Below, one piece after another: positions 1 to 8,520 of a DNA stretch of 64,000 nt. The notes under the pieces were generated by a model, which did no database searches, was not told the DNA's origin, and saw nothing but the letters and a program-made list of their open reading frames with translations. The number at the start of each line of letters is the position of its first letter. Position 1 is the first letter of the stretch. This DNA comes from Streptomyces tuirus (GTDB taxonomy: Bacteria > Actinomycetota > Actinomycetes > Streptomycetales > Streptomycetaceae). A program made the translations under genes and the position numbers. The stretch is taken from the NCBI RefSeq assembly GCF_014701095.1, contig NZ_AP023439.1, forward strand, positions 3,212,001 through 3,276,000. The letters are read 5' to 3'.

Positions 1-1263
1 CGCGCGCAGCAGGCCCAGCATCATCGGGATCGCCATCGGGCCCATCAGGCCGGCCACCCACTTGATGACGACCGTGATGATGTCCTGGAACGCGGGCGAG
101 TTGACCTGGGTCGCCGCCGCCATGGACAGTCCGAGGAAGACGACCGTGGCGATGCGGGCGACCCGCAGGCCCTGGTTCTGGTTCCAGGCCCGGGCCCGCG
201 CCCAGATCACCGGCGCGCAGTCCCGGGTGAAGACGGCCGCGATGGCGTTGGCGTCGGAGGAGCACATGGCCATGGTGTGGGAGAAGAAGCCGACGATGAC
301 CAGGCCCAGCAGGCCGTGCGGCAGCAGCTGTTCGGTCATCAGGGCGTAGGAGTCCGAGCCGTCCGGCTTCTGCGACTCGACCAGCAGCGGCGACATCCAC
401 ATGGGGAAGAACAGGACCAGGGGCCAGACCAGCCAGAGGATCGCCGACAGCCGGGCGGAGCGCTCGGCCTCCTTGGCGTTCGGCGTGGCCATGTAGCGCT
501 GGGCCTGGTTGAGCATGCCGCCGTTGTACTCGAAGAGCTTGATGAACAGGAACGCGAGCAGGAACACCGTGCCGTACGGCCCGACCAGCGGCTTCCCGTG
601 GCCCTGGAGTTCGGGCGAGTCCCAGACGCCGAAGAAGCCGCCGTGGTCGTCGAGGCGTACGAACACCGCCACGAACATCGCGATGCCGGCCAGCAACTGG
701 ATGATGAACTGGCCGAGTTCGGTCAGCGCGTCCGCCCAGAGGCCGCCGATCGTGCAGTAGATCGCCGTGATGCCGCCGGTGATGAGGATGCCCTGGTTGA
801 GGGAGATTCCCGTGAAGACGGACAGCAGGGTCGCGATGGCCGCCCACTTGGCGCCCACGTCCACGATCTTCAGCAGCATCCCGGACCAGGCCAGCGCCTG
901 CTGCGTCTTCAGGTCGTAGCGGTTCTTCAGGTACTCCAGCGGTGAGGCCACGTGGAGCCGGGAGCGCAGCCGGTTGATGCGCGGCGCGAACAGCTTCGAC
1001 CCGATGGCGATGCCGAGGGCGATGGGGAAGGACCAGGTGACGAACGACGTGACGCCGTAGGTGTAGGCGATGCCCGCGTACCCGGTGAACATCACCGCGC
1101 TGTAGCCCGACATGTGGTGCGAGATGCCGGACAGCCACCAGGGCATCTTGCCGCCCGCGGTGAAGAAGTCGCTGACGTCGTCGACGCGTTTGTGCGACCA
1201 GACTCCGATCGCGACCATCACGGCGAAGTAGCCGATGAGCACGGCCCAGTCGAGACCGTTCAT
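1..1263 (-). CDS. Sodium:solute symporter (SSF), 3'-truncated by the window edge
   Basis: Integral-membrane symporter that would couple sodium entry to uptake of a small solute; the substrate is not readable. Translating the reverse strand from the ATG at 1263 gives 421 codons without a stop. The N-terminus (MNGLDWAVLIGYFAVMVAIG) is followed by the SSF-typical SDFFTAGGKMPWWLSGIS and GLWADALTELGQFIIQ segments and repeated hydrophobic helices. The C-terminus lies beyond base 1. It is read in the same direction as the SDR ending at 1390, with 126 bases between them that hold no other gene. Confidence 0.9.
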   Translation of the reverse strand, partial: MNGLDWAVLIGYFAVMVAIGVWSHKRVDDVSDFFTAGGKMPWWLSGISHHMSGYSAVMFTGYAGIAYTYGVTSFVTWSFPIALGIAIGSKLFAPRINRLRSRLHVASPLEYLKNRYDLKTQQALAWSGMLLKIVDVGAKWAAIATLLSVFTGISLNQGILITGGITAIYCTIGGLWADALTELGQFIIQLLAGIAMFVAVFVRLDDHGGFFGVWDSPELQGHGKPLVGPYGTVFLLAFLFIKLFEYNGGMLNQAQRYMATPNAKEAERSARLSAILWLVWPLVLFFPMWMSPLLVESQKPDGSDSYALMTEQLLPHGLLGLVIVGFFSHTMAMCSSDANAIAAVFTRDCAPVIWARARAWNQNQGLRVARIATVVFLGLSMAAATQVNSPAFQDIITVVIKWVAGLMGPMAIPMMLGLLRA

Positions 1264-1389
1264 GTGCGCCCTCCCAGGGATCAGCCCGGGGCTCATCGTG
1301 GGCGCTGCCGCGTGAACACGACAAGTAACCGTAGGGTCAAAGGGAGGTAAAAATGTTCGGCGTGATGGCCTTGGTTCACCTACATGAAC

Positions 1390-2175
1390 TCACCGCATCA
1401 GCTCCCCCGCGTTGACCAGCAATGACTGTCCGGTGATCGACCGCGCCCGGTCCGACGCCAGGAACACCGCCGCGTCGGCCACGTCCGCGTCCGTGGCCAG
1501 TTCGGGCAGCGCCATCCGCTCGGTCAGCCGCTCCAGGACGGCGCTCTCCCCCACCCCCTCCGACTGCGCCGCGAACCGCACGTACGCCCGCACCGGCGGC
1601 CCCCACATCCAGCCGGGCAGCACGGTGTTGACCCGGATCCGGTACGGACCGAGCTCCCGCGCGAGCGAGTACATGGCACTCGTCAGCGCCCCCTTCGACG
1701 CCGCGTACGCCGCCTGCCGCACCTGCGAGGGGGCGGCCACCGCCGACTGCGTCCCGATGAACACCACGGATCCGCCGGCCTCCTTGAGCGACGGCAGACA
1801 GGCCCGGGTCATCCGCAGCGTGCCCAGCAGGTTCACGTCGAGGACGGACCGCCAGGACTCGAAGTCGGCGTCCTCCAGGCCGCCGAAGTAGCCGTCCAGC
1901 GCGGCCACATGGACGACGGCGTCGATCCCCCCGAACCGCTCCCGCGCCACCCGGGCCAGCGCCTCGCACTGCGCCTCGTCACGGATGTCCGTGGAGCGGT
2001 ACGCGGTGAGCTCCCCGCCGGGGTCGATCTCGCCGGCCGTCTTCGCCAGGCCCGCCTCGGTGCGGGCCCCGAGGACGGCACACCCTCCGTCCCGCACGAC
2101 GGCCGCCGCGACCTGCCGCCCCAGCCCGGCCCCGACTCCCGACACGACGACCGTCTTTCCCGCGAGCAGTGACAT
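1390..2175 (-). CDS. SDR-family oxidoreductase
   Basis: NAD(P)-dependent short-chain dehydrogenase/reductase of 261 residues, the usual length for the family. The glycine-rich cofactor loop GVGAGLG is at residues 13-19 and the catalytic YAASK is near 158-162, preceded by the IGTQS serine region. The usual NNAG is replaced by HVAALDG, a divergent form. The gene is divergent from the gene at 2260 and the two share a 15-bp palindrome at 2212-2226, so it belongs to the proposed catabolic regulon. The substrate is unknown; a hydroxyacyl-CoA or cyclic alcohol would fit the context. Confidence 0.9.
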   Translation of the reverse strand: MSLLAGKTVVVSGVGAGLGRQVAAAVVRDGGCAVLGARTEAGLAKTAGEIDPGGELTAYRSTDIRDEAQCEALARVARERFGGIDAVVHVAALDGYFGGLEDADFESWRSVLDVNLLGTLRMTRACLPSLKEAGGSVVFIGTQSAVAAPSQVRQAAYAASKGALTSAMYSLARELGPYRIRVNTVLPGWMWGPPVRAYVRFAAQSEGVGESAVLERLTERMALPELATDADVADAAVFLASDRARSITGQSLLVNAGELMR

Positions 2176-2211
2176 GGCAGGACCTCCCCGGACCGGACCC
2201 TGGCGTTCAAT

Positions 2212-2226
2212 CTGACGGAGCGTCAG
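2212..2226. promoter_or_regulatory. Regulon palindrome, site 1 (perfect)
   Basis: CTGACG-GAG-CGTCAG, flanked by AAT and AGT. It lies in the 84-base gap between the divergent SDR (start 2175) and the unknown gene at 2260, so it can control both. It is one of twelve such sites in the window. Confidence 0.85.
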
Positions 2227-2259
2227 AGTATGGGTCAGTCACCGACGAAGGGGAAGGGC

Positions 2260-3099
2260 ATGAGCGAGGACACCCGCAGCGAGCTGTACGCCGAACTGGC
2301 CGCCGTCGGCCCCTACGGCACCCACCCCGGGCACGCCCTCATCACCATGGTCGAGCCGCGTCCCGGCCACGAGTACGCCTACAACCGCTGGTACGAGGAC
2401 GACCACTACTACGCCGGTGCGATGGCCATGCCCTGGATGTTCGCGGGCCGCCGCTGGGTGGCGACCCGGGATCTGCAACTCCTGCGCCACCCCGAGAAGT
2501 CGGCGATCGCCCAGCCGGTCACCGCGGGCTGCTACCTCTCCACGTACTGGATCACCGCCGGCCGCTACGACGACCACATGCGCTGGACGGTCGCCGTCAA
2601 CCAGCGCCTCAACCGGGACGCACGCGTCTACCACGACCGCACGCACGTCCTCACGGCGTTCCAGAACCACGAGGCGACGGTGTACCGCGACGGCGCGGCC
2701 GGCCCCCGGGACGTCCACGCGCTCGACCACCCCTACGCGGGCCTGGTCCTCCAGGTTGTCGAGGCGGACACCCCCGAGCGGCGCGCCCCGCTCCTGGAGT
2801 GGCTGCGCACCCGCCACCTGCCCAAACGCCTGGCGGGTTCCCCGGCCGCGCTGGTGACGGTCTTCAGCCCGACCCCCCTCCCCGGCGACCGCATGACCTA
2901 TGTGAAGCAGGTCGAGGGCGTCGGCACCCGGCTGACGCTGCTGTGGTTCCTCCAGACGGACCCGAGGGAGTGCTGGGAGCCGTACTTCACCGGCCTCGAC
3001 ACGGCGGTGACGGAATCGGGGCTGGGCAGGGTGGAGTTGGTGGCCCCGTTCATCCCGACGGTGCCGGGGACGGACACGTACGTGGATCTCTTGCGCTGA
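2260..3099 (+). CDS. Unrecognised protein, possible dimeric alpha/beta-barrel type
   Basis: Protein of 279 residues that I do not recognise with certainty. It has no signal peptide and no membrane helix. It is rich in aromatic and charged motifs (NRWYEDDHYYAGAM near the N-terminus, TYWITAGRYDDHMRW in the middle). The two-part layout, each part with an NRWYEDDH- or RTRHLPK-like segment, recalls EthD-type dimeric alpha/beta-barrel proteins, but this is only a suggestion. I chose the ATG at 2260 because GGGGAAGG precedes it; an in-frame ATG at 2230 abuts the operator. The gene follows palindrome site 1. Its 3' end overlaps the convergent amidohydrolase by 50 bases. Confidence 0.75.
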   Translation: MSEDTRSELYAELAAVGPYGTHPGHALITMVEPRPGHEYAYNRWYEDDHYYAGAMAMPWMFAGRRWVATRDLQLLRHPEKSAIAQPVTAGCYLSTYWITAGRYDDHMRWTVAVNQRLNRDARVYHDRTHVLTAFQNHEATVYRDGAAGPRDVHALDHPYAGLVLQVVEADTPERRAPLLEWLRTRHLPKRLAGSPAALVTVFSPTPLPGDRMTYVKQVEGVGTRLTLLWFLQTDPRECWEPYFTGLDTAVTESGLGRVELVAPFIPTVPGTDTYVDLLR

Positions 3100-3997
3100 C
3101 ATCGGCGCAGAAGAGCGCGGCCGCGTTGTCGTGGCACACGGCCCGGAGCCACTCCTCGCCGAGGTCCAGCCGTTCCAGGGCCTGGAGCTGGTGCAGGTAC
3201 GGGTAGGGGATGTTGGGGAAGTCGGAGCCGAGCAGGATGCGGTCGCCGAGCGCGGCGAAGCGGGGCAGGGCCTCGCGGGGGTACGGCATGAAGTCCTCGG
3301 TGAAGTCCGTGAACGCCATCGTCGTGTCCAGCCGCACCTCGTCGTACCGCTCGGCGAGGTCGAGGAACTCCTCGTACTCGGGCATGCCCATGTGCGCGAC
3401 GATCAGCCGCAGCCTCGGGTGCCGCGCCAGGACCCGCGCGACGGGCTCGGGGCCGGTGTGCTTGCCGGGCGCGGGCCCGGAGCCGCAGTGCATCACCACG
3501 GGTATCCCGGCCTCGGCCAGCACGCCCCACGCCGGGTCGAGCCGCTCGTCGGCCGGGTCGTACGCGCCCACCTGCACATGTGCCTTGAACACACGCGCCC
3601 CCGCCTCCACGGCCTCGCGGACGTACGTCTCCACGTCCGGCTCCGGGTAGAGGGTGGCGGTGTGCAGGCAGTCGGGGGTGCGGCGGGCGAAGTCGGCGGC
3701 CCAGCCGTTCAGCCACGTGGCCATGCCGGGCTTGTGCGGGTAGAGCATCGAGGTGAAGGCGCGCACACCGAAGTCCCGCAGCAGCGCCGCCCGCTCCTCC
3801 TCGGCCCTGCGGTACGTGATCGGCCACTCCAGCCCGCCGACCAGCGGCCCGTTGCTGTCGAAGTAGTCCCACACCTTGTGCAGTACGCGCTCCGGCATGA
3901 AGTGGGTGTGGACGTCGATCAGCCCGGGAAGTCCGAGCCGCCCCCAGAACCGCCGGACCTCACCGGCCTCCTCGGACGCCTTGCGCTGCTCACTCAT
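3050..3997 (-). CDS. Amidohydrolase-family protein (ACMSD/decarboxylase-like)
   Basis: TIM-barrel metal-dependent hydrolase or decarboxylase of 315 residues. The metal-binding HxH occurs in GLIDVHTHFMPE near the N-terminus. A second histidine lies in VVMHCGSGP, another in IVAHMGMPEYEEF, and the terminal metal or catalytic aspartate in ILLGSDFPNIPYPY. This pattern matches the ACMSD-like amidohydrolase 2 family, which often decarboxylates or hydrolyses ring-cleavage products. I chose the ATG at 3997 because GGAG sits 6 bases upstream; an ATG at 4078 would add 27 residues of unlikely sequence. It converges with and overlaps the operator-controlled gene at 2260. Confidence 0.85.
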   Translation of the reverse strand: MSEQRKASEEAGEVRRFWGRLGLPGLIDVHTHFMPERVLHKVWDYFDSNGPLVGGLEWPITYRRAEEERAALLRDFGVRAFTSMLYPHKPGMATWLNGWAADFARRTPDCLHTATLYPEPDVETYVREAVEAGARVFKAHVQVGAYDPADERLDPAWGVLAEAGIPVVMHCGSGPAPGKHTGPEPVARVLARHPRLRLIVAHMGMPEYEEFLDLAERYDEVRLDTTMAFTDFTEDFMPYPREALPRFAALGDRILLGSDFPNIPYPYLHQLQALERLDLGEEWLRAVCHDNAAALFCADVSARDPRTCPSPAPSG

Positions 3998-4097
3998 GCC
4001 GGTCTCCGTCACGGGGTGCGGTCCCGCTCCTTCGAAGTCGTGGAGCGGGGCGGTGGGGTCACCGTAATAGGAGGGCATCTCCGTCCCCCCGGCCAGG

Positions 4098-4180
4098 GGT
4101 CGGTTCAGCCCACACCGTCTTGCCGTGAGCCGCCGTCTCCACCACCCCCCAGCGGTGCGCGTACGTCACAACCAAGGACG
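4098..4180 (-). pseudogene. Possible remnant of an ATP-binding (anti-sigma-type HATPase) gene
   Basis: Between 3997 and 4290 no intact gene is present. The reverse strand can still be read as VTYAHRWGVVETAAHGKTVWAE. This resembles the C-terminal signature of Streptomyces anti-sigma-type ATP-binding proteins; the intact paralogue at 60485 has ADRWGWSVEATGKRIWCEL. No ATP-binding N/G boxes are left. I read it as a decayed end fragment, with low certainty. Confidence 0.3.
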
Positions 4181-4290
4181 CCGCCCAGCCGGCGTTCCCC
4201 GCTGAAGTCCGGTCCGGTTTCCTGGAGTTCACGGCGGGGCACTGACCGGCGGGGTACACCCGAGGGCCGTGCGCGGGGAGAATGATCGCC

Positions 4291-4803
4291 ATGGCCACCT
4301 CCTCCACATCACGCGGCGCGCTGTCACTCGCCGCCACCCTGCTCACCGCGACCATCGCCCTCTACATGGCGCTCGTCGCCTTCGGGAACATCACCGACTT
4401 CGGAACCAACCAGCAGTTCGTCCGGCACGTGCTGGCCATGGACACCACGTTCAAGGACGAGGACCTGATGTGGCGCGCCGTCACGAGCCAGGGGCTCCAG
4501 GACGCCGCCTACGTCGCCATCATCGTCTGGGAGACCCTCGCCGCGCTGGTCCTCATATACGGGAGCTGGCTGTGGGCCAGACGCGATGACGTGCGCGCCC
4601 GGCGGATGTCCACGTACGGGCTGCTGATGGTGATGCTGCTGTTCGGGGCCGGGTTCATCGCGATCGGCGGTGAGTGGTTCTCGATGTGGCAGTCGAAGAG
4701 CTGGAACGGGCTGGACGCCGCGACCCGGGTCTTCCTGTTCAGCGGGGTCGTGCTGCTCGTCAACCAGCTGTCGTCGCCCCGGTCGGCGGCCTCCGCTACC
4801 TGA
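4291..4803 (+). CDS. DUF2165-family small integral membrane protein
   Basis: Protein of 170 residues with about four hydrophobic helices. The motif FGNITDFGTNQQFVRHVLAMDTT after the first helix and the W-rich GEWFSMWQSKSWNGLD near the end match the predicted small integral membrane (DUF2165) family, whose function is unknown. GGGGAG at 4275-4280 favours the ATG at 4291 over the one at 4282, which directly abuts it. It overlaps the convergent gene at 4796 by 8 bases. Confidence 0.85.
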   Translation: MATSSTSRGALSLAATLLTATIALYMALVAFGNITDFGTNQQFVRHVLAMDTTFKDEDLMWRAVTSQGLQDAAYVAIIVWETLAALVLIYGSWLWARRDDVRARRMSTYGLLMVMLLFGAGFIAIGGEWFSMWQSKSWNGLDAATRVFLFSGVVLLVNQLSSPRSAASAT

Positions 4804-5356
4804 CCACCGTGACGGTCGTGCCGACCGTGCCGAACGCCCACAGTGCCGTGCCGTCCGCCTTCTTCATCCGGACCCCGCCCGTCTTCCCGCCGGAGGCGGC
4901 GGGCGGCGGTGAGGCGCCGTCGACCGCGTTGGAGAAGGCGACGGAGACCCCGTCCTTCGCGGCGAAGTACAGGATGTGCTCGATCTGGACGCCGTCCGAG
5001 CCGGTCGTGGCCGCGTTGCGCGACGACACCGTGTAGCTGCCCGGGTCGGGGCTGACCGACCCCGGCCAGACGGTGAACGTGCGGCGGGTCGCCTCGCTCG
5101 CGTCCACCAGCCAGACCCGCTTCTCGCCGAGGGAGTAGACGACGCGCCGGCCGGTGCCGGAGCCGTCGGGCACCTTCGCCGGGGCCGATGCCGTGGGGGT
5201 GGGCTTCGCCGAGGCCGTGCTGCTCGGCTTGGCCGAGGTGGCGGTGGGGTGCGAGCCCCGGTCCGCCTGCACGCCCAGGACCGTCACCGCGGCTATCGCT
5301 CCCACGGTCAGCCCGGTCACCCAGGCCCACGAAGGAAGTCGGGCAGGCACCGGCAC
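4796..5356 (-). CDS. Membrane-anchored or secreted protein with an L,D-transpeptidase-like fold region
   Basis: Protein of 186 residues. A hydrophobic segment at about 10-30 is followed by a Thr/Ser/Ala/Pro-rich linker (about 33-63) and a globular region starting at GRRVVYSLGEKRVWLVDASE. That region resembles the start of YkuD-type L,D-transpeptidase domains. The catalytic Cys/His signature (SHGCVR type) is absent; the matching stretch reads SNAVDGASPPPAASGG. It therefore looks like a non-catalytic envelope protein, facing outward and wall-associated. It overlaps the convergent DUF2165 gene. Confidence 0.75.
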   Translation of the reverse strand: MPVPARLPSWAWVTGLTVGAIAAVTVLGVQADRGSHPTATSAKPSSTASAKPTPTASAPAKVPDGSGTGRRVVYSLGEKRVWLVDASEATRRTFTVWPGSVSPDPGSYTVSSRNAATTGSDGVQIEHILYFAAKDGVSVAFSNAVDGASPPPAASGGKTGGVRMKKADGTALWAFGTVGTTVTVVR

Positions 5357-5474
5357 GCATCTCCTCAGTCACGGGACCCCCCACCGAAGGGGGGTTCCGA
5401 TCATCGTACTGCGCACCCGCCGACCCCCTGTCCCGCCGTCCCCTGTGCCTCCGTCCCTCTGCCCCTCCGCTCCC

Positions 5475-6467
5475 TCAGCGGCCGTCGGCGGTCTTGCGGA
5501 CCGGGACCGGGCCCGCGCCGGCGCCGCGGGCGGCGTAGCGCGGCGTGCGCACCGGGGCCGGGTAGGAGAGGTGCACCAGCCGGGTCTGCTCCTGGCGCAT
5601 GTGCATGAGCGACTCGAGGATGTAGCCCACGAGCAGCACGAGCGCCGCGATGGTCATGATCGCGGCGGCGAGGATCGCCGTGGGGACCCGGGGGACGGTG
5701 CCGGTTTCGACGAAGTCGGCGATGACGGGGATGCCGAGGATGACCGAGACCAGGGCGAGCAGGCCCGCGAGCAGGGTGTGGACCAGCGAGGGGCGCTCGC
5801 GCCGCGCCAGGTCGAGGATGACCCGCAGGATGCGCCAGCCGTCCCGGTAGGTGCGCAGTTTGCTCTCGCCGCCGGCGGCCCGGACCCGGTAGTCGGTGAG
5901 GATCTCCGCGGTGGGCAGCCGCAGGTGCAGCGCGTGGATCGTCATCTCGGTCTCGGTCTCGAACTCGCGGGCCAGCGCGGGGAAGGACTTCACGAAGCGC
6001 CGCGAGAAGACCCGGTAGCCGCTGAGCATGTCGGTCACGTCGTTGCCGAACAGGGATCTGACCGCCCCGGTGAGCAGCTTGTTGCCGACCGCGTGCCCGG
6101 CCCGGTAGGCCCCGTCGACGGTCACCCGGCGGGCTCCGACGACCTGGTCGTACGGCCCTTCGAAGAGCAGGTCCACCAGGTCGCGGGCACGGGAGGCGTC
6201 GTAGGTGTCGTCGCCGTCGATGATGAGCAGCGCGTCGGCGTCGACGTCGGCGAAGGCGCGGCGGATGACGTTGCCCTTGCCCTTGCGGGTCTCCTCCCGG
6301 ACGATCGCGCCCGCGGCCCGGGCGACTTCCACGGTGCGGTCGGTGGAGGCGTTGTCGTAGACGTAGACGACGGCCTCGGGCAGGGCCGCGCGCAGGTCGC
6401 GGACCACCTTGCCGACGGCCGCCTCCTCGTTGTGGCAGGGCACGACACACGCGATCGTCGGTTCCAC
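5475..6467 (-). CDS. Family 2 glycosyltransferase, membrane-anchored
   Basis: Processive-type GT2 enzyme of 330 residues. The N-terminal GT-A domain shows CVVPCHNEEAAVGKVV, VYDNASTDRT and the DxD-like LIIDGDDTYD; GYRVFSRRFVKSFP follows. Two hydrophobic helices lie at about 240-300, with a basic tail. It probably transfers a sugar to a polyprenyl carrier or cell-surface glycan. GAGGAG sits about 5 bases before the GTG at 6467, so I prefer that over the GTG at 6473. It is divergent from the GtrA gene, and GT2 plus GtrA is a common pair for polyprenyl-linked glycan flipping and modification. Confidence 0.9.
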   Translation of the reverse strand: MEPTIACVVPCHNEEAAVGKVVRDLRAALPEAVVYVYDNASTDRTVEVARAAGAIVREETRKGKGNVIRRAFADVDADALLIIDGDDTYDASRARDLVDLLFEGPYDQVVGARRVTVDGAYRAGHAVGNKLLTGAVRSLFGNDVTDMLSGYRVFSRRFVKSFPALAREFETETEMTIHALHLRLPTAEILTDYRVRAAGGESKLRTYRDGWRILRVILDLARRERPSLVHTLLAGLLALVSVILGIPVIADFVETGTVPRVPTAILAAAIMTIAALVLLVGYILESLMHMRQEQTRLVHLSYPAPVRTPRYAARGAGAGPVPVRKTADGR

Positions 6468-6597
6468 GACCACTCCTCACTCGACCGGGTTCCGCACACC
6501 GTCGGCACCTCATACATCAGCACCTCATACAGTCGGACATAGTGCGATATGAGCGCGCCTGACCGGATGGCGCGTGCCGGGTCGTTACGCTCGCCGG

Positions 6598-7068
6598 GTG
6601 CCGGTCCTCGACTCTGTGACGCTGCGCGCGCGTGACGCCATCAAGGGCATCTGGCGTGAGGCCGCCAAGTTCGGCGTCGTCGGGGCCCTGGCCTTCGTCG
6701 TCGACAACGGCGGCTACAACCTGCTCGTCTTCGGCCTGCCCGGCGGCGCGGAGGGCGGGGTGATGCGGACCGCTCCCGTGCAGGCGTCCGTCATCGCCAC
6801 GACCGCGGCCGCGCTCTTCAGCTGGGTCGGCAACCGCTACTGGACCTACCGCGGCCGGCACCGCGAGAAGGTGACCCGCGAACTGCTGCTGTTCCTCGTC
6901 GCGAACGGGGTCGGCCTCGCCATCACCGCGGGCACGGTCTACGCCTCGCGGCAGCTGCTCGGGCTGGACTCGCCGCTCAGCGACAACACCGCCCGCATCC
7001 TCGGCTGGGTCCTCGCGACGCTGTTCCGCTTCTACGCCTACCGGCGCTACGTCTTCGTCGCATCCTGA
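6598..7068 (+). CDS. GtrA-family membrane protein
   Basis: Protein of 156 residues with four hydrophobic helices. The family opening EAAKFGVVGALAFVVDNGGYNLLVF and the later SWVGNRYWTYRGR and FRFYAYRRYVFV are typical of GtrA/DPMS-associated flippase-like proteins. The start is uncertain: a GTG at 6574 would add 8 residues. A TACGCT -10-like hexamer at 6586-6591 lies 6 bases before the GTG at 6598 and no Shine-Dalgarno is present, which suggests a leaderless start at 6598. It pairs with the divergent GT2 gene and is followed after 18 bases by another membrane protein. Confidence 0.85.
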   Translation: MPVLDSVTLRARDAIKGIWREAAKFGVVGALAFVVDNGGYNLLVFGLPGGAEGGVMRTAPVQASVIATTAAALFSWVGNRYWTYRGRHREKVTRELLLFLVANGVGLAITAGTVYASRQLLGLDSPLSDNTARILGWVLATLFRFYAYRRYVFVAS

Positions 7069-7086
7069 GCCGCTAACATCCGACAT

Positions 7087-8496
7087 ATGGGACAAAAGCC
7101 TACGGTGGCGCGTGCGCAGCGCTGGGTCTGGGTTCTGGCCGCCGTCGCCGCGCTCTGCTGCCTGGCCACGGTCCTCGTCTTCGCCCCCGGCTTTCTGAGC
7201 CCCGACAGTCTCGACCAGCTCCGGCAGGCCCAGGGCAAGGCCCCCCTGACCGACTGGCATCCGCCGGTGCTGAGCCTGGTGTGGCGGGCGCTCATCGCCA
7301 TGACCGGGTCGATCACGTCGATGCTCGTCCTCCAGTCCGCCGTCCTCTGGGGCGCGCTGTGGGTGCTGGCCCGGTGCGTGTGGGAGCTGACCCGGAGCCG
7401 CGGCGGGTCACTCGCCGTGCTCGGCGTGGGGCTCGCGCCCTTCGTGCTGAACTTCGCCGGGGTCGTGTGGAAGGACGTGCACGCGGCGTTCGCGCTGCTC
7501 GCCGCCTGCGCGGTCGCCTTCACCGGGCTGCGGCTGCGCGACCGGGACCCGCGCCCGGCCGTGCGGTGGGCGCTGCTCGGGCTGGGGGCGCTGTTCCTGG
7601 CCTACGCCATGCTGGTGCGCAAGAACGCCTTCGTCGCCGCGATCCCGGTGTTCGTCATGCTCGTCCTCACCCTGTGGCGCGCCCCGGGACGCCGTACATG
7701 GCTGACGTGCACGGCCGCACTCGCCGCGGCCCTGGTGGTGCCCGCCGCCGCGATCTCCCTGTTCGCGCAGCCCCTCCAGACGAAACAAGGCGCGCAGATC
7801 ATGCTCGACGACCTCGTGCACGTCCTGACGGTGGACGAACTGCGCTCCGCGGACGTGCCGCCCGGACTGCGGGACCGGCTGGTGGCCTCGGCGCGGGAAT
7901 GCGACCGGGTCGGCGCCCTGTCGGACGCCTACTGGGCCTGCTACCGGCGCCCGGCGGACGGGCTGCGCGGGGACTCCGGCACGATCACCTCGCTGTGGCT
8001 GAGCGAGATGAGCGGGCATGCGCCGGGCTATCTCCAGTACCGGCTGCGGCTCTTCGCGACGCTGCTGTTCGAGACCGACTACGTGTACAAGGCGGGCATC
8101 ACCCGCAACGACCTGGGCATCGCGGTGGCGCACCCTCAGCTGGCGGACATGCTCGGCTCGTACGTCGAGGGCATGGCCGCGGACCTGCGGTGGCTGTTCC
8201 GCGGCTGGTTCTGGCTCACGGTCGCGCTGGTGCTGGCCATCCGCCCCGGCCGGGGCCTGTTCGCCATGCCGGTGCGGGCGCTGGGCATCAGCTCGGCCGC
8301 CTACATCCTCGGCTATCTGCCGATCATGCCCGCGACGGACTTCCGCTACGTCTACTGGCCCGCGCTCGCCTGCGCCCTCGGCCTGCTGCTGCTCTGGCTG
8401 GGCCGCGGCAGGACCGCACCGGCCCCCGCGGCTCCCGGCGCCACGGCCGGCCGCGCCCTGCCGGCGCATCAGCCGGCGGACGCCGGAAGCCAGTAG
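7087..8496 (+). CDS. Polytopic membrane protein, probable GT-C-type glycosyltransferase-like
   Basis: Protein of 469 residues with about 9-10 membrane helices. The first outward loop carries SPDSLDQLRQAQG...LTDWHPPV, a pattern seen in uncharacterised actinobacterial membrane proteins with GT-C-like topology (acidic residues after helix 1, HPP at the next helix). A large soluble loop at about 225-340 is rich in Asp, Arg and Tyr. TAACAT at 7074-7079 lies 7 bases before the ATG and there is no Shine-Dalgarno, so the transcript may be leaderless. With GT2 and GtrA it suggests a surface-glycan function; the enzyme activity is not proven. Confidence 0.7.
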   Translation: MGQKPTVARAQRWVWVLAAVAALCCLATVLVFAPGFLSPDSLDQLRQAQGKAPLTDWHPPVLSLVWRALIAMTGSITSMLVLQSAVLWGALWVLARCVWELTRSRGGSLAVLGVGLAPFVLNFAGVVWKDVHAAFALLAACAVAFTGLRLRDRDPRPAVRWALLGLGALFLAYAMLVRKNAFVAAIPVFVMLVLTLWRAPGRRTWLTCTAALAAALVVPAAAISLFAQPLQTKQGAQIMLDDLVHVLTVDELRSADVPPGLRDRLVASARECDRVGALSDAYWACYRRPADGLRGDSGTITSLWLSEMSGHAPGYLQYRLRLFATLLFETDYVYKAGITRNDLGIAVAHPQLADMLGSYVEGMAADLRWLFRGWFWLTVALVLAIRPGRGLFAMPVRALGISSAAYILGYLPIMPATDFRYVYWPALACALGLLLLWLGRGRTAPAPAAPGATAGRALPAHQPADAGSQ

Positions 8497-8520
8497 GGCG
8501 CCGCAAGCCGCCCGGGGGGT

